A stretch of DNA of 64,000 nt from NCBI RefSeq assembly GCF_019145375.1, contig NZ_JAHSTX010000001.1, positions 1,711,001-1,775,000 on the forward strand, given 5' to 3'. Made by a program: the position numbers and the translations under genes. This DNA comes from Pseudomonas triticicola. GTDB taxonomy: Bacteria; Pseudomonadota; Gammaproteobacteria; Pseudomonadales; Pseudomonadaceae. The notes beneath the pieces are model-generated. The model did not search any database. It saw only the letters and a program-made list of their open reading frames with translations, and was not told where the DNA came from. Shown here in pieces: positions 26,493-34,177 of this stretch; within the stretch, counting starts at the first letter, position 1, and the number at the start of each line of letters is the position of its first letter.

Positions 26493-27197
26493 TTAACCCG
26501 GACGCCGCCCTTGCAGGGACAGGCGCACGGGCAAAGTGATGGAGGCCGGAGGCCGTTCGCTGAGGGCTGGCGCACCGCGTAAAGCGGCCAGCACCTGGGT
26601 ATCGATTTGCGGGTTGCCGCTGGACTTGATCAGCTCGACACGGGTGATCTCGCCGACGCTGCTCAGCCAGACGTCGGCCTGTAGCGAGAACGCGAGGTTG
26701 CGCAGCTCGGGGTTCTCGCGCAGCAAACGCTGGAAGGTGAACGCGAGAAACTGGCTGTACGTGCCCGTGCCCAAACGCCCGCCGCCAGCACCGGCCATGC
26801 CGCCGCCCTTGCCCGCGCCGATGTTGAAAGCGTCGCTGCCGGCCTGCGCGTCGCCGTCCATTTGCATCGGATTGGCCAGATCGTCCGCCGGCGATGGCGG
26901 CGCCTCTTCTTCAGGCTTGACCTCCTCCGGCTCCGGCGTTGGCTCGGGCTCGACGACTTTTTCTTCCACCGGCGTTTCCGGCTCTGGCGGTTTTTCCGGC
27001 GGCGGTGGTGGCGGTGGCGGCAACGGAATGATCGTCGGCACCTTCGGCGCTTCGCGACGCACGCCGGCCATGTCGTTGGCCCACTGCCAGAGGAACCACG
27101 CGGCGAGCGCGGCGACCAGCAATCCGGCGCCCCACTTCACATAGCGCAACGGCGACTTTTTCACGGGCGGCGGTTCGATCGGGAGTTGTGCTGTCAT
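26493..27197 (-). CDS. TonB-type energy transducer
   Basis: The 234-residue protein has one membrane segment (about residues 23-40: WGAGLLVAALAAWFLWQW), a Pro/Glu-rich spacer and a C-terminal domain with FLAFTFQRLLRENPEL and VELIKSSGNPQIDTQVL, typical of TonB/TolA-like C-termini. It starts four bases after exbD ends. It should transmit proton-motive force from the ExbBD pair to an outer membrane partner. No TonB-dependent receptor lies in the window, so the partner may be the porin or TpsB product. Confidence 0.87.
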   Translation of the reverse strand: MTAQLPIEPPPVKKSPLRYVKWGAGLLVAALAAWFLWQWANDMAGVRREAPKVPTIIPLPPPPPPPPEKPPEPETPVEEKVVEPEPTPEPEEVKPEEEAPPSPADDLANPMQMDGDAQAGSDAFNIGAGKGGGMAGAGGGRLGTGTYSQFLAFTFQRLLRENPELRNLAFSLQADVWLSSVGEITRVELIKSSGNPQIDTQVLAALRGAPALSERPPASITLPVRLSLQGRRPG

Positions 27198-27200
27198 GAC

Positions 27201-27626
27201 TCAGCCCTGACTCGGTTTGCCGGTGACGAGACCGACCTGGGACAGTTCGAGCCGGCGCAGCAGATCCAGCACTTCGATGACTTTCTGGTACTGCACCGTC
27301 GCATCGCCACGCACGATCACCGGGAAATCCGGGCTCTGCGCTTTCTCGATGCGCAGGCGCTCTTCCAACTCGGCCAAAGTGACCGGATAGGCATCGAGGA
27401 ACACCTGGCCGCCGTCGTTGACCGAGATCGCCTTGGTCTTGGCTTCCGACAGCGACACCGACGCGCTGGCCTTGGGCAGGTTGATCTGGATCCCGGAGAC
27501 CTGCGCGGTGGCGGTGAGGATGAACATCACCAGCACCACCATCAGCACATCGACCAGTGGGGTGATGTTGATGCTGTCGACGGCGGCATCGTCATCATCG
27601 TCGTGGGAGGCATTTACGGACGCCAT
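27201..27626 (-). CDS. ExbD-type biopolymer transporter subunit
   Basis: The 141-residue protein has a short acidic N-terminus, one membrane helix INITPLVDVLMVVLVMFILT with the essential Asp of ExbD/TolR, and a periplasmic domain with VFLDAYPVTLAELEERLR. It pairs with the ExbB-like domain encoded just upstream. AGGAG precedes its ATG. It forms part of a proton channel motor in the inner membrane. Confidence 0.92.
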   Translation of the reverse strand: MASVNASHDDDDDAAVDSINITPLVDVLMVVLVMFILTATAQVSGIQINLPKASASVSLSEAKTKAISVNDGGQVFLDAYPVTLAELEERLRIEKAQSPDFPVIVRGDATVQYQKVIEVLDLLRRLELSQVGLVTGKPSQG

Positions 27627-27637
27627 GTCAATGCTCC

Positions 27638-29437
27638 TCAGGCCGGTACGGAGTGGTTGGCGTGATGGCCGCGCTGGTGCGACGCCTCACTGAACTGGCT
27701 CTCGCCGTGCATTTCCGCCAGCCGGGTGATGAACTCGTCGACGAATACGCGCATGTCGGCGCTGACTTCCTTGTTGCGGGTGATCAGGCGGTTGTAGCCA
27801 AACAGCGCGGGGATCGCGACGAACAGGCCCATCGCCGTGGCCAACAGCGCGGCGGCCATACCGGGAGCGATGGCGTTGATGTTGACGTCGCCGGCCATTG
27901 CCGTGCCGAGGAACACCACCATGATCCCCAGCACCGTACCGAGCAGGCCGATATACGGACCGCCGGCGATGGCGTTGGACAGGGTCGAAAGTTTCGAACT
28001 CAGCTGCTGGTTCTCGCGGGTGCGCACGCCGTCCATCGAGCAGCGGATGGCTTCGATGGTCGCCGCTGAAACCGAGGAGGTATCGGCGCCCTGCTCGCGA
28101 CGGGTACGGATCTCTTTGACCGCCACCAGGTACAGGCGCCACAGCGACGAATGCTGTAGGCGTTGGGCCAGTTGCGCGTCGTCGGCGAACATCTCCAGAC
28201 GCGTGCCGACCTTGGCGAATTGCGCGCGGAAATCTTCGTTGGCAGCCGTCACGCGGCTGAGGCTGCGGCTCTTGCGCAGCATGATGATCCACGACTGGAA
28301 CATCATCAGCACCAGCACGGCGATGATCACCCAGGCGTCGACTGGCACCGCGTTGAGCAGGAAGCCGAGGCTGCCGAACCCGAAGCCGGACTGTTCCTCA
28401 TCGACGCCGTAAGCGACCAGTTTCGACTCGGCGCCTTGCGAGGTGGCATCGGCCAGCAACAGCGCAGCAGGTCGGGCGACTTTCGACAGGCGCAGCTCAT
28501 CAATAGCGCCAGCGAATGGCTGGAACGCGCCTTCCTGCAGATCGGCACCGATGGCCATGACCGAGTTGAACGCCGGCATCGCCTGGGCCAACGCAGCGCT
28601 TTCGCGACCGTTGATGTACAGGGTGACTTTCGAACCCTCGGCGGTCAGCGCAACGTGTTGCCATTGCGCCGGAGTCAGTGCCTGTGTCGCAGCGGCGCGC
28701 TGGCCGTCGATTTCCACGAATGGCAGACCCTGGCTTACGCCGACCAACAGACTTTGCGTGCCTTCGCGTCGAGCGAGAATCAGTTGCTCGCCACTCGCCT
28801 GATCCAGACGCAGCCAGGCACTGAAAGTGAACGCACTGCCCGCGTTGTGTTGCAGCGACGGACTGGCTGGCAGCAACAACGGCTGGCCGCTGAACTGCAA
28901 GGCACGCCCGACGACGCCATCAATCGCTGTGCCGGTCGCGCTTTGCGCGGTGTTGCCGTACGCCGTAGTGTCTTTCGCCGGGGTGCCAGTGGCGCCGTCG
29001 AAGTGATACAGCGCGGTGTAATTCGGATCGAAGGTGAGTTGCCCGTTGCCGGTGGCCGGGGCTTTCTGGTTGCCGTAGTACATCCAGATGTCCTGACGCT
29101 GACCGCCCTCTACATTCGGCACATCGACCCAGATCAGCGCCATGCCCATCAGCGCGTCGAAACTTTCGATCTGGTGGTTGAGCACGGTTTTGTCATCGGC
29201 GGCGACGAAGCGTAGATCGGAGCCGTCCTCTTTCACGCCGTCGAAGGTGAAGTTGCCGGTGTGCAGGCGCACCAGCAGCGCGGTGCGGCCGAGGACCTGA
29301 TTGATCGCCGCGCCTTGTGGCGTGGTGTCGACGGCGATCTGTTTGCGGTAATGCCAGTCGTCCTGCCACCAGGCCTGAGCCGTGGCCGGGAGCACGAAGC
29401 CCAGGCAGATCAACAACGAAAGGAAGAGGCGTTGCAT
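27638..29437 (-). CDS. DUF2341/LamG-like domain fused to ExbB/TolQ proton channel
   Basis: The 599-residue protein starts with a signal peptide (MQRLFLSLLICLGFVLPATAQA). A DUF2341 domain (WWQDDWHYRKQIAVDTTPQG) and a LamG/concanavalin-like domain (FTFSAWLRLDQASGEQLILA) follow, then a MotA/TolQ/ExbB channel with three membrane helices (near 360, 495-515 and 535-555). The sensor-like periplasmic part is therefore covalently joined to the motor. Pseudomonas PA0693 (exbB2) is, as I recall, similar. GGAG precedes the start. Confidence 0.87.
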   Translation of the reverse strand: MQRLFLSLLICLGFVLPATAQAWWQDDWHYRKQIAVDTTPQGAAINQVLGRTALLVRLHTGNFTFDGVKEDGSDLRFVAADDKTVLNHQIESFDALMGMALIWVDVPNVEGGQRQDIWMYYGNQKAPATGNGQLTFDPNYTALYHFDGATGTPAKDTTAYGNTAQSATGTAIDGVVGRALQFSGQPLLLPASPSLQHNAGSAFTFSAWLRLDQASGEQLILARREGTQSLLVGVSQGLPFVEIDGQRAAATQALTPAQWQHVALTAEGSKVTLYINGRESAALAQAMPAFNSVMAIGADLQEGAFQPFAGAIDELRLSKVARPAALLLADATSQGAESKLVAYGVDEEQSGFGFGSLGFLLNAVPVDAWVIIAVLVLMMFQSWIIMLRKSRSLSRVTAANEDFRAQFAKVGTRLEMFADDAQLAQRLQHSSLWRLYLVAVKEIRTRREQGADTSSVSAATIEAIRCSMDGVRTRENQQLSSKLSTLSNAIAGGPYIGLLGTVLGIMVVFLGTAMAGDVNINAIAPGMAAALLATAMGLFVAIPALFGYNRLITRNKEVSADMRVFVDEFITRLAEMHGESQFSEASHQRGHHANHSVPA

Positions 29438-29449
29438 GGACGTGCTCCG

Positions 29450-31048
29450 TTAGAAAGTGGCTTGAAGGTTGAAGTGCAGGCGCGATTCCTGCTTTGAGGT
29501 GTTCGGCCCTTCCAGTAGCGGGTAGCCCCAGTCGAGGCTGCCGGACAGCCATTTACTGAGGCTGGCGCGGGTGCCGAGGCCGACGCTGGCCAGGGCGTAA
29601 TTGGCGTCCTGATCCGGCAGTTCGTCGCGCAAGTACAACTGCGCGCCTTCGGCGAAGGCATAGAAGCGCCAGTCCTGCATCCACGTGCCGGCAAACTTCG
29701 CCAGCGACGGTGTGCGCAATTCCTGGCTGAGCAGGTAGCCGTCATCGGCGGTGCGCTCGGCAGCGAGATAGCCGCGCACCGAAGTGGCACCGCCGGCGGA
29801 GAATTGTTCGTTGGAAACCAGCGGCCCCGAGGCGAGTTGGAATGCGGCTTTGCTTGCGCTCTGCCAGTCGCTGTCGAAGGTCCAGGTGTAGTTGGTGTCG
29901 CCCTTGAGCACGGCGAAACTCGGTTTGGCGCGATAACGTTTGTAGTCGAAGTCTTCGTCGTCGCTGCCGTAGCCGAACACGCTGCGGGTCGCGGCAACCA
30001 GACTCAGGCCGAGGCCGAGCTGGCTCTTTTCGCTGTAGCGATAGCCGTTGTAGGCGAAGGTGAACGGCGCGTATTTCAGCGGTACCTTGTCGCTTTCGCC
30101 GGACAGGCTCAGGCGCTCGTCGAAGTCCTTGAAGTCGATGCCGGCCGACAACGAGTTCGACCAATTGCCACTCGAGGGCAACGTGTAAATCGCCGCGACG
30201 CCGTAGCTGTGACCCTTGCCGAGCACGTTGCTGCCGCCGATGGTGGCGACGTTGCTGTCGGACTGGTAACCGGAGAACTGCACGCTCCAGCGCTCGCTCA
30301 GCGGCGCGGTGTAGGACCCGGACCAGACCTTGGCGTTGTCGGTTTCCTGCGGCGCGGTGAAGAACGTCAGGTTGACGCTGTGGCCGAGCTGCCAGAGGTT
30401 GTTGTAACCGAGGCTGGTGACGCTGCGCAGCTTTTCGGTGTCGGCGCTGTAGTCGTTATTGAGGCCCACGCTGGCCGTCCACGGGTTCTGGTCCTCGACC
30501 TGCAAGTCGACATCCATGGTGCCGGGGCGCTGACCTTCGCGCACCAGCGGCATGACCTGGCGACCGGGGGTCTTGTTGAGCTGCGCGAGTTCGCCCTGGA
30601 CCTTGGCAAAGTCCGGCACCTCGCCCTCTTTCAGCGCCGGGACGTTGTCGCGAATGTCCAGCGGCGAATAGTGTTTGGCGCCGACCACGCGCACCCGGCC
30701 GACCTTGGTTTCGCTGACTTGCAGATAGACGATGCCATCGGCCACCGCCTGCTCGGGCAGCTCGACAAACACCGATTGATAGCCGCGTTCCTGGTAGGCC
30801 TTCTGCAACGCATCGCGGGCGCCTTCGATGTCGCTCAAGGCTTTCTGCGGGCCGAGAAACGGGTACACCGCTTCTTCGATCGCCCGGGCATCGAGCACGG
30901 TATTGCCGCGCACGAAGTATTCGTTGACGTCGACCAGTCGCTGCGCGGCGGGCGCTTCTGTGCCCTCCTCGGCCAGCGCCGGCTGCGCGCCCGCCGTCAC
31001 CAGCAGCCAGCCCCACAGCGCCAGCCGTGACGTGAAAATCCGTTCCAC
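29450..31048 (-). CDS. TpsB/FhaC-type outer membrane transporter (PdtB-like)
   Basis: The start is a GTG at 31048 with AGGGGGT upstream; the nearby ATG is out of frame. The 532-residue protein has a signal peptide, POTRA domains (VDVNEYFVRGNTVLDARAIE ... AYQERGYQSVFVELPEQ) and a beta-barrel ending in the C-terminal signature LHFNLQATF. ShlB/FhaC/HecB proteins secrete or activate a large TpsA partner. No TpsA gene occurs in this window. By operon order it corresponds to P. aeruginosa PdtB (PA0692), from memory. Confidence 0.87.
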   Translation of the reverse strand: MERIFTSRLALWGWLLVTAGAQPALAEEGTEAPAAQRLVDVNEYFVRGNTVLDARAIEEAVYPFLGPQKALSDIEGARDALQKAYQERGYQSVFVELPEQAVADGIVYLQVSETKVGRVRVVGAKHYSPLDIRDNVPALKEGEVPDFAKVQGELAQLNKTPGRQVMPLVREGQRPGTMDVDLQVEDQNPWTASVGLNNDYSADTEKLRSVTSLGYNNLWQLGHSVNLTFFTAPQETDNAKVWSGSYTAPLSERWSVQFSGYQSDSNVATIGGSNVLGKGHSYGVAAIYTLPSSGNWSNSLSAGIDFKDFDERLSLSGESDKVPLKYAPFTFAYNGYRYSEKSQLGLGLSLVAATRSVFGYGSDDEDFDYKRYRAKPSFAVLKGDTNYTWTFDSDWQSASKAAFQLASGPLVSNEQFSAGGATSVRGYLAAERTADDGYLLSQELRTPSLAKFAGTWMQDWRFYAFAEGAQLYLRDELPDQDANYALASVGLGTRASLSKWLSGSLDWGYPLLEGPNTSKQESRLHFNLQATF

Positions 31049-31102
31049 ATTACCCCCTGAAATTCGCGATGACCTGTGGGCGTTAGCGCCCGGTGTGCTG
31101 CG

Positions 31103-31714
31103 TCAATTGCTGATCGTTGTGGCGCAGGCGTGCTTGCCCAGCCAGGTGTGCAACAGCGCAAAGTTCAGCGAGAACTCGGGCATTTGCAGCAAGGCACCGC
31201 AGAACACTTCGCCGATGATTTTCTGAATCAGCAGCACCGCGCGCGGCTCGTTGAGCAGCGTGGCGATGTCACGGCTGAGGGCGGTGAAACTCCAGACTTT
31301 CTGGTTCAGGCCGAGGCCGACAAACCAGCGGAACAGCAGGTTGTAGTTCAGCTGTTCATAGAGCTGCTGTTCACTGGGCACCGAATACAGCAATTGCAGG
31401 AGCAGGATGTGCATCACCGTCTGCGCGGGAATGAGCATGCCGGGCACGGCATTGAGGTCGCGCAGCAGGTCCTGGTGGGCGTCGAGCAGATCGTCGATCT
31501 GCGGGCGCAGCAACACCAGCGAATGGCCCGGCGGAATGTAGCTGGACACTTCTTTCAGAGCGCCCTGCCAGTCCTCCTGCGAGACGATCCAGACCCACGG
31601 CGCGCCGTAGCGATACACCGAAACCGGCTTCTTGCGCGCGGCTTCGACAATCTTCGACAGGCGTTGATCGAGCTCCTGCATGCCCACTTTCGAATAGCGT
31701 TCCATAGTCCCCAT
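31103..31714 (-). CDS. PhdA-like protein: Phd-type domain fused to DUF772 transposase domain
   Basis: The 203-residue protein has two parts. Residues 1-60 (KVGMQELDQRLSKIVEAARK ... VYRYGAPWVWIVSQEDW) look like a Phd/YefM antitoxin N-domain. Residues about 95-203 (LLLQLLYSVPSEQQLYEQLN, then LLFRWFVGLGLNQKVWSFTA) match the N-terminal DUF772 domain of IS5/IS1182 transposases. The catalytic DDE domain is absent. In P. aeruginosa the equivalent gene is phdA (PA0691), linked to biofilm eDNA release. A possible alternative start is the ATG nine bases inside (MERYSK). It heads the envelope operon. Confidence 0.75.
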   Translation of the reverse strand: MGTMERYSKVGMQELDQRLSKIVEAARKKPVSVYRYGAPWVWIVSQEDWQGALKEVSSYIPPGHSLVLLRPQIDDLLDAHQDLLRDLNAVPGMLIPAQTVMHILLLQLLYSVPSEQQLYEQLNYNLLFRWFVGLGLNQKVWSFTALSRDIATLLNEPRAVLLIQKIIGEVFCGALLQMPEFSLNFALLHTWLGKHACATTISN

Positions 31715-31872
31715 TGCCTCACTCCCGGCGTCCCGCCCCGACTCGCAAAGTGCGCCCCGAAAGGCTCCTCAAGCGCGTTACACAGGCATGACCGGACTGG
31801 CAAAGGGCTACCGAACTTTTGTCATAAAAGCTTCATTACCGAAGACGGATTGACGGATGTACATGATCGACC

Positions 31873-31961
31873 GTGGGAGCGAGCCTGCTCGCGAAAGCGC
31901 TGTGTCAGGCAATGAGGATGCTGGATGTGCCGCCGCCTTCGCGAGCAGGCTCGCTCCCACA
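31873..31961. repeat. REP pair (BIME)
   Basis: Inverted REPs at 31873-31895 and 31938-31961 lie between the divergent phdA-like and aldehyde dehydrogenase genes. The 376-base gap 31715-32090 holds these, a direct repeat at 31987-32008, and no gene. These are the last REPs in the window. Confidence 0.92.
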
Positions 31962-31985
31962 GGGTGGACTGCGGTTGCACGGGTG

Positions 31986-32006
31986 CGTGACATTCGCGTG
32001 ACATTC
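31986..32006 (-). promoter_or_regulatory. PHO-box-like direct repeat
   Basis: On the plus strand CGTGACATTCG is followed at once by CGTGACATTCA, an 11-base direct repeat. Read on the minus strand it is ATGTCAC-GCGA-ATGTCAC, close to the PHO-box layout CTGTCAT-N4-CTGTCAT. It points toward the phdA-like operon, 270 bases away. P. aeruginosa pdtA/pdtB are phosphate-depletion regulated, so PhoB control is plausible, though the distance is long. Confidence 0.4.
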
Positions 32007-32090
32007 ACAGGGTTAAATCCCGGCCCGTTCAGGCGTATAACCTTCACAAGACTTTCAATCGGCACGCCGACTTCAACACAGGGTAGTGAC

Positions 32091-33716
32091 ATGACCACAG
32101 CAAACATCCTTGGCAACCTGTTCCCTTCGGTCAGCGACATCCCGGAAAAATATCGCCTCGACGCTCAGGTCGAGCAGCGTGAATATCTGGTCGATGGTCA
32201 ATTGCGCCGCTGGGACGGCCCGCTCGCGCAGGTGCGCAGTCCGGTTTATCTGAAAAGCGAAAACGGCGAAGAACAGGTGATCCTCGGCAGCACCCCGCTG
32301 CTCGATGCCGACACCGCCCTCACCGCCCTCGACGCTGCCGTTCGCGCTTACGATAGAGGTCAGGGCCTGTGGCCGACGATGCGCGTTGCCGAGCGCATCC
32401 AGCATGTCGAAGCTTTCCTGGGCCGCATGCGCGAGCAGCGCGAGGCGGTGGTCAAGCTGCTGATGTGGGAGATCGGCAAGAACCTCAAGGACTCGGAAAA
32501 AGAGTTCGATCGCACCTGCGATTACATCGTCGACACCATCAACGCGTTGAAAGAACTCGACCGCCGTTCCAGCCGCTTTGAGCTGGAGCAGGACACCCTC
32601 GGCCAGATCCGCCGCGTGCCGCTCGGCGTCGCCTTGTGCATGGGGCCTTACAACTACCCGCTGAACGAAACCTTCACCACGCTGATTCCGGCACTGATCA
32701 TGGGCAACACCGTGGTGTTCAAACCGGCCAAGCTCGGCGTGCTGCTGATTCGGCCGTTGCTCGAAGCCTTCCGCGACAGCTTCCCGAGCGGCGTGATCAA
32801 CGTCATCTACGGCAGCGGCCGCGAGACCGTCAGCGCTCTGATGGCCAGCGGCAAGATCGACATCTTCGCCTTCATCGGCACCAACAAGGCTGCCAGCGAC
32901 CTGAAGAAGCTGCACCCGAAACCACACCGCTTGCGCGCGGCTCTGGGTCTGGACGCCAAGAACCCGGGTATCATCCTGCCCGAAGTCGATCTCGACAACG
33001 CTGTGAGCGAAGCGGTCACCGGTTCGCTGTCGTTCAACGGCCAGCGCTGCACCGCACTGAAAATCCTCTTCGTGCATGAAGACGTGGTCGACAGCTTCAT
33101 CGAGAAATTCAACGCCAGACTGGCCACGCTGAAACCGGGCATGCCGTGGGACAGCGGCGTGGCGCTGACGCCACTGCCGGAGTCGGGCAAGGTCGATTAT
33201 CTGCACGGTCTGGTCGCGGATGCGCAAAGCAAAGGCGCCCAGGTGGTCAACCCGAATGGTGGCGAGTCCCACGCCTCGTTCTTCTACCCGGCAGTGCTCT
33301 ATCCGGTGAACCCGCAAATGCGCGTGTATCAGGAAGAACAGTTCGGCCCGGTCGTGCCCATCGTGCCGTACCGCCACCTCGATACCGTGATCGACTACGT
33401 GCTGGAATCCGATTTCGGCCAGCAGTTGAGCATCTTCGGCACCAACCCGGTGGCGGTCGGCCGGCTGGTCGACACTTTCGCCAACCAGGTCGGGCGGATC
33501 AACCTCAACGCCCAGTGTCAGCGCGGCCCGGACACTTACCCGTTCAACGGTCGCAAAAACTCCGCCGAAGGCACGCTGTCGGTTCACGATGCCTTGCGGG
33601 TGTTTTCGATCCGCACGCTGGTGGCGACCAAATTCCAGGAGAGCAACAAGGACCTGATCAGCGAGATCATTCGCGGGCGTGATTCGAGTTTCCTGACCAC
33701 CGATTACATCTTTTGA
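32091..33716 (+). CDS. GapN-like NADP-dependent glyceraldehyde-3-phosphate / aldehyde dehydrogenase
   Basis: I choose ATG 32091 (MTTANILGNLF); the longer open frame runs through REPs. The 541-residue protein is an aldehyde dehydrogenase with the cofactor-loop region PLGVALCMGPYNYPLNETF and catalytic cysteine C320 in FNGQRCTALK. The position that normally holds the general-base Glu (LELGGKNP) reads LGLDAKNP, so Gly replaces Glu. Members of this clade are annotated as non-phosphorylating GAPDH; the missing Glu makes the exact reaction less certain. It appears to be a single-gene unit followed by a hairpin. Confidence 0.82.
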   Translation: MTTANILGNLFPSVSDIPEKYRLDAQVEQREYLVDGQLRRWDGPLAQVRSPVYLKSENGEEQVILGSTPLLDADTALTALDAAVRAYDRGQGLWPTMRVAERIQHVEAFLGRMREQREAVVKLLMWEIGKNLKDSEKEFDRTCDYIVDTINALKELDRRSSRFELEQDTLGQIRRVPLGVALCMGPYNYPLNETFTTLIPALIMGNTVVFKPAKLGVLLIRPLLEAFRDSFPSGVINVIYGSGRETVSALMASGKIDIFAFIGTNKAASDLKKLHPKPHRLRAALGLDAKNPGIILPEVDLDNAVSEAVTGSLSFNGQRCTALKILFVHEDVVDSFIEKFNARLATLKPGMPWDSGVALTPLPESGKVDYLHGLVADAQSKGAQVVNPNGGESHASFFYPAVLYPVNPQMRVYQEEQFGPVVPIVPYRHLDTVIDYVLESDFGQQLSIFGTNPVAVGRLVDTFANQVGRINLNAQCQRGPDTYPFNGRKNSAEGTLSVHDALRVFSIRTLVATKFQESNKDLISEIIRGRDSSFLTTDYIF

Positions 33717-33721
33717 CGGGT

Positions 33722-33751
33722 GATCGGCAGGATTGAATGATCCTGCCGATC
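33722..33751 (+). terminator. hairpin after GapN-like gene
   Basis: A perfect 11-bp stem (GATCGGCAGGA / TCCTGCCGATC) with loop TTGAATGA begins five bases after the stop. It lacks a T tract, so it may be a transcript-stabilising hairpin and not a true Rho-independent terminator. Confidence 0.5.
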
Positions 33752-33818
33752 CGTCAGCCCCCCGGCGATTCAGTGACTACACTCAGCCCAGCATTGCTGG
33801 ATGCCCGGGAGGCTGACC

Positions 33819-34175
33819 ATGCTCGATTACTTCGCATTGGGTCTGTTGGTTTTTGTCGGTCTCGTGCTGTTTTACGGGATCATCGTGCTGCATGACATTC
33901 CGTACGAGATCGCCGTCCACCGCAACCACCCGCATCAGGACGCGATCCATGCCACGGGCTGGGTCAGCCTGTTTACCCTGCATGCGCTGTGGCCGTTTCT
34001 GTGGATCTGGGCGATGGCCTATCGCGAGGATCGCGGTTGGGGTTTCGGCGATGGCAAACCGGTGCAGAACCATGTCATCCGGCTGGAGCAGCAGGTCGTC
34101 GAGCTGCAAGCCCGGATCGAGCGGCTCGAAGCGCAGTCGCCGGTTGCGCCTCACTCTGACAGCCAGGGGAACTGA
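33819..34175 (+). CDS. YiaW-like DUF3302 inner membrane protein
   Basis: The start is ATG 33819 with GGGAGG upstream. The 118-residue protein has two membrane helices (about 4-24 and 43-63), the conserved HDIPYEIAVHRNHPHQDAIH motif between them, and a C-terminal coiled coil. This is the DUF3302 family (E. coli YiaW). It is followed by a YiaV-like membrane fusion gene and a FUSC gene, forming an efflux operon. Confidence 0.85.
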   Translation: MLDYFALGLLVFVGLVLFYGIIVLHDIPYEIAVHRNHPHQDAIHATGWVSLFTLHALWPFLWIWAMAYREDRGWGFGDGKPVQNHVIRLEQQVVELQARIERLEAQSPVAPHSDSQGN

Positions 34176-34177
34176 GC

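Noticed and set aside
31857..32090. N-terminal extension of the GapN-like gene (MYMIDRGSEPARES...)
   Set aside because: It is translated REP sequence; ATG 32091 begins the dehydrogenase-like protein.
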